A stretch of 64,000 bases of DNA, taken from NCBI GenBank assembly GCA_015680685.1, contig MNCI01002227.1, positions 720,299 through 784,298 of the forward strand, read 5' to 3'. Every line of letters begins with the position of its first letter. The first letter of the stretch is position 1. Below the pieces are notes generated by a model. That model was not told where the DNA came from and made no database searches. It saw nothing but the letters and a program-made list of their open reading frames with translations. A program made the translations under genes and the position numbers. Origin of the DNA: Gnetum montanum. Its lineage: Eukaryota; Streptophyta; Gnetopsida; Gnetales; Gnetaceae. Positions 35,222-44,135 of the stretch are shown piece by piece.

Positions 35222-36534
35222 TACAAATTGCATGCAAGTGCAAGGACTATAAAATTTTGAATGAAAATGCAAATAGATGGGGAAACAAAAACAACATGAC
35301 ACCATAAATGCATACTTGAAAGTAAACTATAATGTTCTAAACATGATCAAAATAACCAAATAATCGAAAGAGACACCGACATAGGTCATCCAAACAACCA
35401 TTAAAATCTAAAAAATAAAATTAATTTATTATTATTTTGACTAAGATCTATAGATATATATGTGTAATTATATATATATGTACATATATACTTAAGCTCT
35501 CATTCTCAATATTCCCACAAGGTAACAGTAAAAGTATGTAGACTATTTTGAGAAAGTGACTTATACAAAACTTAATGAGGAGGATGAGCTAACACTCATG
35601 TTAGATCATAGCAAGCCACAACTTTTAGATTTTTCCTTGTTTTTTTTTTATTTTTCAAAAAACTTAAATTTAAAAGGGGAAACGGAGGTTAGGGTGAGGA
35701 TTGCTGCCGAACCCCATCACACTCAAGAACTTATTACACTGCCAATGAACACAGTCCTCATTTTCTTGTTTTTTTTTTTTTTTTTAAGGAAACTTTGCTC
35801 ATGATGTACTTCATTCTTGAGGTAGGAATTCCAACATGAGTCTAACCGATTAGCTGCACTGCCAAAGAGCATGGTCCTTTTGGAAACTTTACCCATGGTG
35901 CAGTTCAACCCTCATGTATGTGCCTTTGATTGGTGGCATCATAGCAGGTCTCTTGGGTGGCTAAGGGTTTTCAAGTAGAAATGAACACACTTCACCCCGT
36001 TGTTCACAGGATAGCCATGAATCATCATATCTGAGGGCTTGGGCTTATGAGAGGAAAGGATAGAATTTTCCAAGGTCACCTAGTGATTATGACTAACCAC
36101 TCTCCAACATCACATATCCTACACTCACATGATCATGATGATAACATGATAAGTTTGTATAAATCAAATGCTCCATAATCAAACATAACAAATAAACTGA
36201 AACCTTGGAATCAATTGAAAAAGTTAGAGTAATTATAAAATATAAAGCGGATTTTATAGCATTATATAATAGTAATAGTAAGTTATATTATACCTACATT
36301 ATTTTCCAATGGTGTTAAGATGACCCAATATCAAGTAACTCAAATGACCAATGATTATTAAAATCATATGAAGAACACAATAATCAAAACAATATGCTAC
36401 GAAGGAAATGATGAAAATGTAAGCAAAATATGGAAATGCAATAATATACATATGAAATGCAAAGAAAAAGGGGAAGAAAACATGCAACTAAGAATCTACC
36501 ATATGCCCATGTGGGGTACCTGAGTAGAAATGTT
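35222..36534 (-). other. Non-coding 3' region of element D
   Basis: About 1.3 kb with T-runs, AT microsatellite-like stretches (35,450-35,490) and a near-duplicated segment: caagaacttatt-cactgccaa-acagtcct (35,724-35,760) resembles 35,850-35,880. No domain is seen. Confidence 0.55.
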
Positions 36535-37773
36535 TCAAATGAAATGCATTAAATTCCTATGCAACCTATATCCTTGCAAATTAGCAATCTTAAACACATT
36601 TGGGGCAGTGATGTCTACAATTTGGAATGGACCTGACCACATAGGTGAAAACTTAGTTTGAGGGCCAGTTTGACCAGACGCTCTATCTCTCTTAAGGACT
36701 AGATCACCTACTTGAAAATTTTTAGCTGCATATTTTTTATCAAACCATCTCTTGACAATTTGTTGATGCTTAAGACTATAAAAATCAAGACCTACACTTA
36801 TCTTACTTGATCGTTTTCTATAAGGTTTTTTTTTTATATAAGTTTCAATGATAAGTCTAGGTTTTGGTGGGTCATCGGACATAGCTTTTCTAGGAGAATG
36901 TTCTATGGATGTGTTGTTAAAATTTAGCACACCTTCAAATGTTTTAAGAGGTAAGGTTTTATTTATATCTTTATCTTCCCCTAAAGGTGGTGGATCACTT
37001 AGACAAAATCCATCGTGTTGTTGATAAGGCAAGGTGTCTCCATAGTTTTCTTCAACTTCTCTAGAACTTTGATAGGATTGGATGGGATCTGCATAAGAGA
37101 TAGAATTTTTTGTAGTTCCACTCACATAGTCATTTTCAACATGTTCACTACACTCAACCTCAATAACCCCAACATAAAGATTAGCATTTCGATCTTCCAA
37201 AGATTGATTTTTTTGATCCAAGGTTGTTACTACTTGTTTGTAGAAGGGTTCTTGGGGTATAGTCATGTATGCAGATTTTCCTTCGATAGGGATCAATAAT
37301 TCTGAGAAATCTGACCTAAAGAAGCCCCCAAACTTAGCTCCAAAAGTCCTAGATAAGAGCACACCATATGTGGGTTTCATGTCAACTACTAGGATATCCG
37401 TATAACATGTAAATGTAGGGTATTGCTTAAGTTGTACCTTTTCTCCTTTTAATAACCCTACCATAGGTACGTTAGATCCATCGAGTTGAATCACACTTCT
37501 AGTTTGTGGTATCATTTGTGCTCCTAAAGCGTTACAGATGTCAAGAGGCATAACACTAACAATTGCACTAGAATCCATTAAACAGTTATGGACATTCTTT
37601 CCTAAAATAATCAAAGTGGTTAGGAAAGGGGGATGGTCCTTTTTGCTAGACATGGAATTATTCACATTTTGTACTGATAATGTGTTAGGACTTTCTACAA
37701 AGTGAACTTGCCTTTCGGGAATTGGAGATTTTTCTCTTTGGGCTACAGGTATATGAACCATATCCCGAATCAC
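36535..37773 (-). CDS. Element D protease fused to integrase C-terminal domain
   Basis: A 412-residue open frame. Residues 45-160 form an aspartic protease with LMDSSAIVSVMPLDICNALG, where the usual D-S-G-A reads D67-S-S-A, and a C-terminal YGVLLSRTFG. Residues 180-320 are an uncharacterised acidic spacer. Residues 321-412 are an integrase tail: LKHQQIVKRWFDKKYAAKNF, VGDLVLKRDR, KFSPMWSGPFQIVD and a final LHRNLMHFI. In complete Tat-like elements the RT, RNase H and integrase core lie between these parts; here they are gone and the frame is preserved across the join. The protein could cleave gag if the altered active site works; it cannot copy or integrate. Confidence 0.85.
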   Translation of the reverse strand: MIRDMVHIPVAQREKSPIPERQVHFVESPNTLSVQNVNNSMSSKKDHPPFLTTLIILGKNVHNCLMDSSAIVSVMPLDICNALGAQMIPQTRSVIQLDGSNVPMVGLLKGEKVQLKQYPTFTCYTDILVVDMKPTYGVLLSRTFGAKFGGFFRSDFSELLIPIEGKSAYMTIPQEPFYKQVVTTLDQKNQSLEDRNANLYVGVIEVECSEHVENDYVSGTTKNSISYADPIQSYQSSREVEENYGDTLPYQQHDGFCLSDPPPLGEDKDINKTLPLKTFEGVLNFNNTSIEHSPRKAMSDDPPKPRLIIETYIKKKPYRKRSSKISVGLDFYSLKHQQIVKRWFDKKYAAKNFQVGDLVLKRDRASGQTGPQTKFSPMWSGPFQIVDITAPNVFKIANLQGYRLHRNLMHFI

Positions 37774-39381
37774 TTTTTCATTTCGTTAAAGTGTAGGAAG
37801 TCATACATTGAAATGTTGGCTTTAACTCTTTTTAAGTCCTCAACCAAATCATAATTCTTATATTCATCTTTAGCTTCTTGTTGAGATGGAACTCTCATAA
37901 GTACATATGGGGGGTTTGGTTGTTGTGGGACAATTACTTGGGATGACCCGGATTGATTGTTTCCATTGTTTTAACTAGGAACTCTTTTGTTTGGAGGTTT
38001 ATAGAAATTGTCCCTAGTTTGTTGTTGTGTAGCATTCATAATGTCACTGATTTTGCGGTAGCGAGTGTTGTGTGGGTCAGGGTCGCCTACCATAACTTGT
38101 TCTAATGAGAAAACCTCTTCACTTTCTGTCTCATGAGGTACATCAAGAATCATGATAGGTGGTTTTCCCATTTTGTTGCCCTTGGGTATTGTCACCATAT
38201 AATGCCATGAATTGAGGACAAGTCTTTTCAGAATGTTGCCTCGTATTATGAAGACAACAATAATCATCGTTGATTGATGCACTTGGTTTTTCTGGTTGTA
38301 TAGGGCTTTTGTTATTGTTTCTCTTTAGCTCAACCACTTCATTAGATAGTTTTTGTAGTGAAGTGAGTATTTGGGTCATCTGATTTTGAGTTTGGGTTGG
38401 TGGTTCAACAGAATTTGATGTCCCGTTTGGGTTGATAATGGATTGAATCAAGGCTTTTGATTGGTCATCATTCAAAGTAGTGTTGGGTGGTAAGAATGAA
38501 GAGGACATGGGGCCTTGTGAGTAATTACTTAAAGGTTAAGTTGATTAAAAGGGAGAAACAGCTTGAGGCATGACATTAGATGTTTGAAAAGTTGGCAGGA
38601 GTGGGTTTGATTGCATAGGGTTACTAACACGCATCATCCCAAATTGGGTTTGGATGCTGTTCATAAGGGTTATTTGCTCTAATTCCATAGCTTTTGACAT
38701 CGCACCTTGTATTTCCATTATGTTGGGATCATATTTGATAGCATAAGCAAAGAATGGATCAATAGTAGAGAGATAGAAGTTGAGGATACCATCTAGTTGT
38801 GGTCGCATCTCATTTGGCACATAGGCTAGTTGATGAAGGAATCTAAGGTTATAATCCTTAACATTTTCCCCATGTAGCTTTCTTAGGCTGGTAAAGTTGT
38901 TTGATCCGATAGCAAGGCTTATAAATTTATCAAATTGATTCAAAAACTTGTTTTTAAATTCTTGCCATGTGTTAATAGAGGCATCAGGAAGCATTAAAAA
39001 CCATTGGGTTGCTTTGGTCCTAAATGTTGTTACAAACACCCTCCATGCCACATCATTATGTATAATGTTGTGGATCCCTAATAAGGTTTCAAAACATTGT
39101 ATGTGTTGGTGGGCATCATTCGTAGGGGTTGTAGGATTGAAGAACAAGTTTATGTTTTGAAGGGATTTTGATATGTCATGATAATTGTGAAAGTTAAAAG
39201 GATTTCTTACTAAGGGAGCCGGGCATTGATGGGTTACCATCTTAGTCCAAGGTTTCTTAGGAATTGAACTTTGAAAAAGTGAAGCTCGTTGTTTTCTTAA
39301 AGTAAATTGACGAGTAGCTAGTTGACTAAGGGTAGGAGTATGAGTTCTTTGTTGAGATACTCCGTAAGAAAAGTCACTCAT
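37774..39381 (-). pseudogene. Element D gag (nearly intact, interrupted)
   Basis: The frame 38,545-39,381 (278 residues) starts MSDFSYGVSQQ and contains the capsid domain: CFETLLGIHNI, WRVFVTTFRTKATQWFLMLP, WQEFKNKFLNQFD, ENVKDYNLRFLHQLAYVP. A stop at 38,542 separates it from 38,143-38,508, which holds a coiled stretch (LQKLSNEVVELKRN) and the zinc knuckle DYCCLHNTRQHSEKTCPQF. A frameshift near 38,150-38,200 moves reading to 37,971-38,282, and a last piece (ANISMYDFLTL) leads into the protease. Only two or three lesions separate the parts. Confidence 0.8.
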
Positions 39382-39748
39382 AAAATGAAAATTAACAAGA
39401 AATGTAAAATGCTAATAAACTGTGAAAATTAAAGAAAATGGAAAAAACATTTCAATGCTATATTTTTTTATTTTTAAAAATTTTTAAAAGTAAAATTGAA
39501 ATTGCAAAATTTCAGAAAAGTAAATTGAAAGTAAAATGATTTAAATCACCTAAATTAAATTTCAGAAAGACAAATTAAAAAGGATTGCTAGAATATAAAT
39601 TTGGAAATTTTGAAAATTTGAAACTAAAATAGAGCAATAAAACTAAAAATATGGAGGCAAAAATTAAATAAACAGTAATAAGAAATGATAAATTTTTTTT
39701 AAAGAAAAAGAAACATAAAAGGAAAATAAAGAAAAGGTTGAGAAACTG

Positions 39749-39765
39749 CCCTCCTTCTAGTGCCA
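39749..39765 (-). other. Primer-binding site of element D
   Basis: On the minus strand TGGCACTAGAAGGAGGG, six bases after the 5' LTR. It is identical to the second site of E and differs by one base from that of C. Confidence 0.75.
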
Positions 39766-39771
39766 AAAAGG

Positions 39772-40695
39772 TGTTGATGCATAAATTTTGGACACGCTGC
39801 CAACACCTGTGAAAACTCGTTTTATGAGACTATCACCTAGGGCTCCTCCCGTATGGGTACAGAAACCCAGGAATAGTCTCAGCTGGAAAGGGTTATGTGA
39901 CAAAACAATAATAACAATATTTTAAACAAAATATTAAAAACTTAAATTTGATTTTAGGAGCATTCTGTTATGTTTCGAAAAACATATAAAAATAAAAATT
40001 AAGCATTTGTGTAGTTTTGAGTAAAATAAATAACACAAAATAAAAATTCAAATTAAAAATAAAAAATTTATCTGGTGCTATAAGCAGAAGAAAAATTCAG
40101 CCACTGGTCTTCCCGGTGTCAACATGGTCTCTACCGAGTGAGTAGAAAAGAAAACAAAAAAGAAAATGCGTCTGTTTCGTGCATGAGAGACTTGCGGCTC
40201 TTGAACAACCCAAAAAAATGCTCACTGTTTGAACAGAAAATCCTCTCCGATGCTAAACTGAAAATCCTTTTATCGTTGTTAGAGAATAGGCGCAGGCGTT
40301 GGCTGCCGACTCCTCCTCCTTTTGCAAACTTTGGCTTCCCCCCTCTTTATAGCAGCCTTGCGGGAGAAACCCTAACCCTAAACCGCCAGCTGCCTTTGCC
40401 GTGAATTATTTTTGCCTTTTTCCTTATATCGCTACAAAAATAAAAATAAAGAAAAAACAAAACAGGATAATTATCATGGGTCATAAGTGATGGGTGGATG
40501 CTTGATCAACGTTTTAAAATCTATTTTTTTATGGGCCAATGAAGCCCACCAGCACATGGACAATGGCCATGTGCAAGCTCATGGTGCTCTATTTTTAATT
40601 TTTTAGTTTTATATTTTCATTTTTTTATTTTTTATTTTTATAAAACTTGTTCGAACAAGGCCCTATGTCTAGCATAGGTAAGGTTGGCCTCAACA
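39772..40695 (-). repeat. 5' LTR of element D
   Basis: 924 bp from TGTTGATGC to GGCCTCAACA in plus-strand terms. On the minus strand a ctataaagagg near 40,340 is a reasonable TATA box. The leader between it and gag (39,382-39,748) is very A-rich. Confidence 0.88.
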
Positions 40696-41175
40696 GTGAC
40701 CACATGGGTTATGTATATGATAGTATGTGTTCCAATTGGATTATGATTATGTGGATCATGGACTATTTAATGGTATACCATGGATATGATGACATGGGCA
40801 TGGTAGATGATGTCGAACCATGGCTTTATCTGTGATTGTATGATAGTATGTTAGCATTATGGGTGATATGGCGTGTGTTGTTTCGAGCATGCGTAAGACT
40901 AACAATTGTTGCAGGTTGCCTTTTATCCCACTCCTTTCCTCTAATGCAGCACTTGTCAACCATCTAGCAAGGGAAGTGTAAAGGCTTCCCACTTAGTTGT
41001 GTACTAATTTTATTTAAATTACAGGTGAAAGGTGCAGGAGCCTAAATGGGCACAGAGAGGGAGAGTAGAGGAGGGAAAAATCTTCAACGCTTGGTTAATG
41101 TATATTTCATGTACAATAGTATGGACTATGTATCATTATATGAAACTCTCTGTACTCTTATATATACGATAATAG

Positions 41176-41180
<5 letters not shown>

Positions 41181-41206
<26 letters not shown>
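41181..41206. repeat. (GT)n microsatellite
   Basis: Thirteen GT units in the right part of solo LTR G. Confidence 0.9.
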
Positions 41207-41604
41207 TTTTGTATTTTAGTATAATGAATTGAAGTGTATTGTATGAAATTTCTATGCAGTTTGACCTTCCTTAATATCATGTATTCTACACATTATTGGT
41301 TTTTAGTTATCATGCTTCCTTTCTAAGATTAGTTGATCCTAGGCATCACCCTAACCTAGCTAGGGTAGGGTGTTACACTTTTCCCTTCTGCTAAGTAGCT
41401 TATGTTATGGCTTCATGTGTACAGTTTCTTCGAAATGGGGTTTTTAAATCACTAAATCTTAAATTCACTAGAAATTTCCCCAAAAGAAGATTTATGATTT
41501 TCAGATGTAAAAAGGTTTTAAAAAAGCTCAATTACAATTCTGCACAAGATTAGAATGTCATTTGAGCAAAGTATTTTTAATAGCATCATAATCTTTAAGA
41601 ATTT

Positions 41605-41617
41605 TGAGAGCAAGAAA
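41605..41617 (+). other. Polypurine tract of element E
   Basis: tgagagcaagaaa stands directly before the TGTTGGCACA start of the 3' LTR. The 220 bases before it (41,383-41,604) hold nothing I recognise. Confidence 0.55.
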
Positions 41618-41789
41618 TGTTGGCACATTTCTGCCATTTCATGAAGCAAAGATTTGTTAAGAAAAATTCAACTCAGAATTTTATTCTAAAATTTAAGGGT
41701 CAAAAGATTACTACATTAGCAAGACTACACTTGCATCTGTGGTATATGCAAGTTAGGAAGATGCATATGATTTCAAATTTTGCAGTGTT

Positions 41790-42045
41790 GTGCTAGTAAT
41801 TCACTATGTTCAAAAGGAATTTTTAAGCTTATTTAGAGATAAGGCTCAACTGAATTTAAGAGATAAAGATACAACCATGGTTTTGAGCTCATTATCTTAT
41901 GAAAAATACAAAATTCTTTTGAAAACATCTAGTAACTATATCATGGATGATTCAGACTATTTTGAAGTTAATTAAAGTTAATGATGAATTCACAGTAAAA
42001 AAGAAAGAAAAATCAACATTCCACTTGCTCCGGTCGTTAGGGTTT
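41790..42045 (+). pseudogene. Captured cullin fragment, 3' LTR copy
   Basis: Reads SLFRDKAQLNLRDKDTTMVL, LSYEKYKILLK and DDSDYFEVN, then after a short duplication and stop NDEFTVKKK. It is the partner of 551-795 and shows the same cullin winged-helix pattern. The stop at 41,973 arises from about ten extra bases absent from the other copy. It is not functional. Confidence 0.72.
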
Positions 42046-42084
42046 TTAAACCTCATGATGAGCGTTACAATGAAACACAAGAAA

Positions 42085-42595
42085 CCATGCCAATAACATT
42101 GGTTATGAGCGTGGTGATGGACAATTGAATGGCAAGGATTGAGTGGAAACTCAACTATAGGTACTACAATTCTCAGCGGAATTATACCCACTGTCAGCGG
42201 AATTATACCCACTGTCAGCGGAATAATTCTCAGCGGAATTATACCCACTGTCAGCGGAATTATACCCACTGTCAGCGGAATAATTCTCAGCGGAATTATA
42301 CCCACTGTCAGCGGAATTATACCCACTGTTAGCAAAAACATAGAGGTTGTTTTTTTGAGGAAAATCCAAATCCAAGTTACATTAAGAACCAAGGATTTTC
42401 ATATGCAGTTTTTGTTGTAGGTGAAACTCCATATGCGAAGATGTTTGGCGACAAAAATGTCTACAGAAATATCAAATGTGTGGTAATCCTGGTATCATGG
42501 AGGTCGATGGTTATTGAACCATTGCTTCCAGTGATGGATGCTTTTGTTGCTGCCTGGCTTCCTGGCACCGAAGGAAAAGGAGTTATCGCCAGCGT
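42085..42595 (+). pseudogene. Captured GH3 exo-beta-glucosidase fragment, 3' LTR copy
   Basis: Reads WTIEWQGLSGNSTIGTTILS, then an expanded 57-bp repeat (42,175-42,330), then VVFL-ENPNPSYIKNQGFSY, VVVGETPYAKMFGD, IKCVVILVS, VIEPLLPVMDAFVAAWLPGT and EGKGVIA. WTIEWQG and AWLPGTEG are signature words of plant GH3 beta-glucan exohydrolases, and they are cleaner here than in the 5' LTR copy. A segment after FGD is deleted relative to the other copy (NLTIP is missing). Only about 140 codons of the enzyme are present. Confidence 0.82.
42175..42330 (+). repeat. 57-bp in-frame tandem repeat within the GH3 fragment
   Basis: Two full units (42,175-42,231 and 42,232-42,288) and a partial third (42,289-42,330). 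Each unit is two 21-bp agcggaattatacccactgt(c) blocks plus a 15-bp agcggaataattctc block. 57 is a multiple of three, so the frame is kept and yields repeated SGIIPTVSGIIPTVSGIIL. The 5' LTR copy has one diverged block here. Confidence 0.92.
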
Positions 42596-42946
42596 GTAAC
42601 ATTGTGCAGCAGTACGTGGCGGCAACCGGTTGCGGGAGGCTACAAACGTTGATAAAGAACGCTGACATTCTGGGTATAGTTACGATGTCGGGAGTTGAAC
42701 ACGAGATGCCTTACAAAACGATAAAGAACGCGTCCGACGTCGGCTGTTTCGTGCTGTGGCAACTCATGCCCCACATGTGGTCAATGGAACTGCTCCTCGG
42801 CTGCCACAGAGTCTACGCCGGCAGCGACGGTCACATGGTCTGGCGTCATATTCCCCTGCCACACCGCCAAAGGCCTGACCTGCCTATCCAGGGAGTAGAC
42901 CCGGCGGCAACGACGCCAATGTTGGCCAAGGCATGGCCACAAGACC
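42596..42946 (+). other. Unidentified GC-rich captured-looking segment
   Basis: This is the most GC- and CpG-rich part of the window. Plus frame 42,538-43,017 is open for 159 codons and minus frame 42,781-43,074 for 97 codons; I recognise neither. Since cullin, GH3 and L53-like pieces surround it, it may be a fourth captured gene piece or a transcript leader of the L53-like gene. The 5' LTR counterpart (1,240-1,552 and 10,223-10,317) is similar but CpG-poor. Confidence 0.4.
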
Positions 42947-43290
42947 ATGAAAGGTGGCCAACAGAGCTTCCCATTGAAGGGGGCGGCGTCTGCGTTGGAG
43001 TTCATGGCGCAGTGTAACTCGGTGAAGGCCAAATATTTAAATCCTGACTGCCAAATTAGTGCGAAGCGGCGCACCGACGATCATCATCCGCAATCACTTT
43101 TTCCAACGCCCACAAGGAGCTCATCGACAGCTCTACGTCCACGCCCAAGACATCTGCAACTTCATCCTTCACAAATTGCAGACGCTGGAGACCAAGCAGA
43201 CGTTCAAGGACAATGACCAGCCTTGATCCGTTATTATTATCCCCGAAGAAGAGCTCAAATCCACCGCCAAGCTTCATAAGCCAAGAATAG
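42947..43290 (+). pseudogene. Captured mitochondrial ribosomal protein L53-like fragment, 3' LTR copy
   Basis: From 42,975 the frame reads KGAASALEFMAQCNSVKAKY, then NPDCQISAKRRTDDHHPQ. After a frameshift another frame gives FSNAHKELIDSS, and a third gives AQDICNFILHKLQTLETKQ, then FKDNDQP, VIIIPEEELKS and KPRIA. In this order these match what I recall of the plant MRP-L53 family, a small protein of the mitochondrial large ribosomal subunit: an LEF-AQCN helix, KRRTDD, a short strand with D-ST, an LE-EQ-F helix and the VIIPEEEL tail. At least two frameshifts separate the parts. The near-complete span (about 110 codons) suggests capture of a spliced or intron-poor transcript. Confidence 0.62.
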
Positions 43291-43838
43291 CAAGATAATG
43301 AGAGTGGCGGATGCATGTTTCTCTCTCTTTATCGCCAAATTAAGAGAGCAACACGGAAGGTTTTGTATTGTTCTGCGATCACATGCTTGAATCTTACAAG
43401 AATACGCAGACATGATTAAAATATAGATTGGTCTTCAACTTTTGAAAACCATACAGCACCTTTTCTTTTTCTTTATTAACTTTAGACATCGGCAACGTGG
43501 TTGTTATCATGCTATTGCACATTCACGGCCCTTGTTTGTGTATCGAATGAGTATTAGTTTCTTTTTCATAGATTGAAAAATTTGATTGGATCAGAAAAAA
43601 TTTTTAAAAGGGCTATTATTCAAGGAGAGAGGGAACTCATCGGATAGTTATTGGACATCTTATATGAATAGGACACTTGTCAATTATAACTTTTAATATC
43701 TATGGTAGTTATACCCAATGACCATGGTGGTTATAATTAATTTCCCATTATGTTGTAACTACCAAATACAACTATATCTTTTTAATCTCTATGATAGTTA
43801 TAACTCTTAGGTTGGTTGTAACTAACCTTAATCTCCCA

Positions 43839-44135
43839 TAATGTTTGTAACTACCATGAAGCCAAAAGTGGTTCAAGGGTAAAATAGAAAGAGGAGAAAA
43901 TCAAGAAGAATTATTAAAGACTACTTTTAAGAAATAATGTTTGTAACTATCACGAAGCCACTATAAAAGTGTTTCAAGGGTAGAATAGAAAGAGAAGAAA
44001 ATCAAGAAGAATTATTAAAGACTGCTTGTAGGAAGTAATGTTTGTAACTATCATGAACCTATTATAAAAGTGTTTCAAGAGTAGAATAGAAAGAGGAGAA
44101 AATTAAGAATAATTATTAAAGACTACTTGTAAGAA
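43839..44135 (+). repeat. ~100-bp tandem triplication in the 3' LTR of E
   Basis: Units start at 43,839, 43,935 and 44,036, each opening taatgtttgtaactatca and closing ttattaaagact(a/g)ct. Two retain a ctataaaagtg word that resembles a TATA box. The 5' LTR has one unit (about 12,137-12,240). Confidence 0.88.

Larger units (their letters stand above)
34225..40695 (-). mobile_element. Element D: young non-autonomous Tat-like retrotransposon
   Basis: A 6,471-bp minus-strand element whose LTR ends form TGTTGA...TCAACA (the left LTR start reads TATTGA). Perfect GTGAC duplications flank it (34,220-34,224 and 40,696-40,700). It has a primer site (39,749-39,765), gag, protease fused to an integrase C-terminus, and a purine tract (35,208-35,221). 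RT, RNase H and the integrase core are missing. The LTRs are very alike and its main frames are open, so it is the youngest element here. It lies in G, in E, in the LINE array: four levels deep. Confidence 0.88.
31260..41377 (+). mobile_element. Solo LTR G (interrupted by H and D)
   Basis: Begins TGTTACATCTC and ends GGGTGTTACA, with a perfect CTTTT duplication (31,255-31,259 and 41,378-41,382). Removing H and D leaves about 2.67 kb. A TATA-type array (31,838-31,855) followed by a pyrimidine-rich leader supports plus orientation. The TGTNACA ends and length resemble the long LTRs of Del/Tekay-like Gypsy elements, but that is an inference from the ends. No primer site, internal coding domain or second LTR is seen. 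Confidence 0.72.

Noticed and set aside
42781-43316. Two minus frames of 97 and 86 codons in the 3' LTR of E
   Set aside because: They run antisense to the L53-like fragment, which has recognisable protein words on the plus strand; the minus reading 43,056-43,316 is its shadow.
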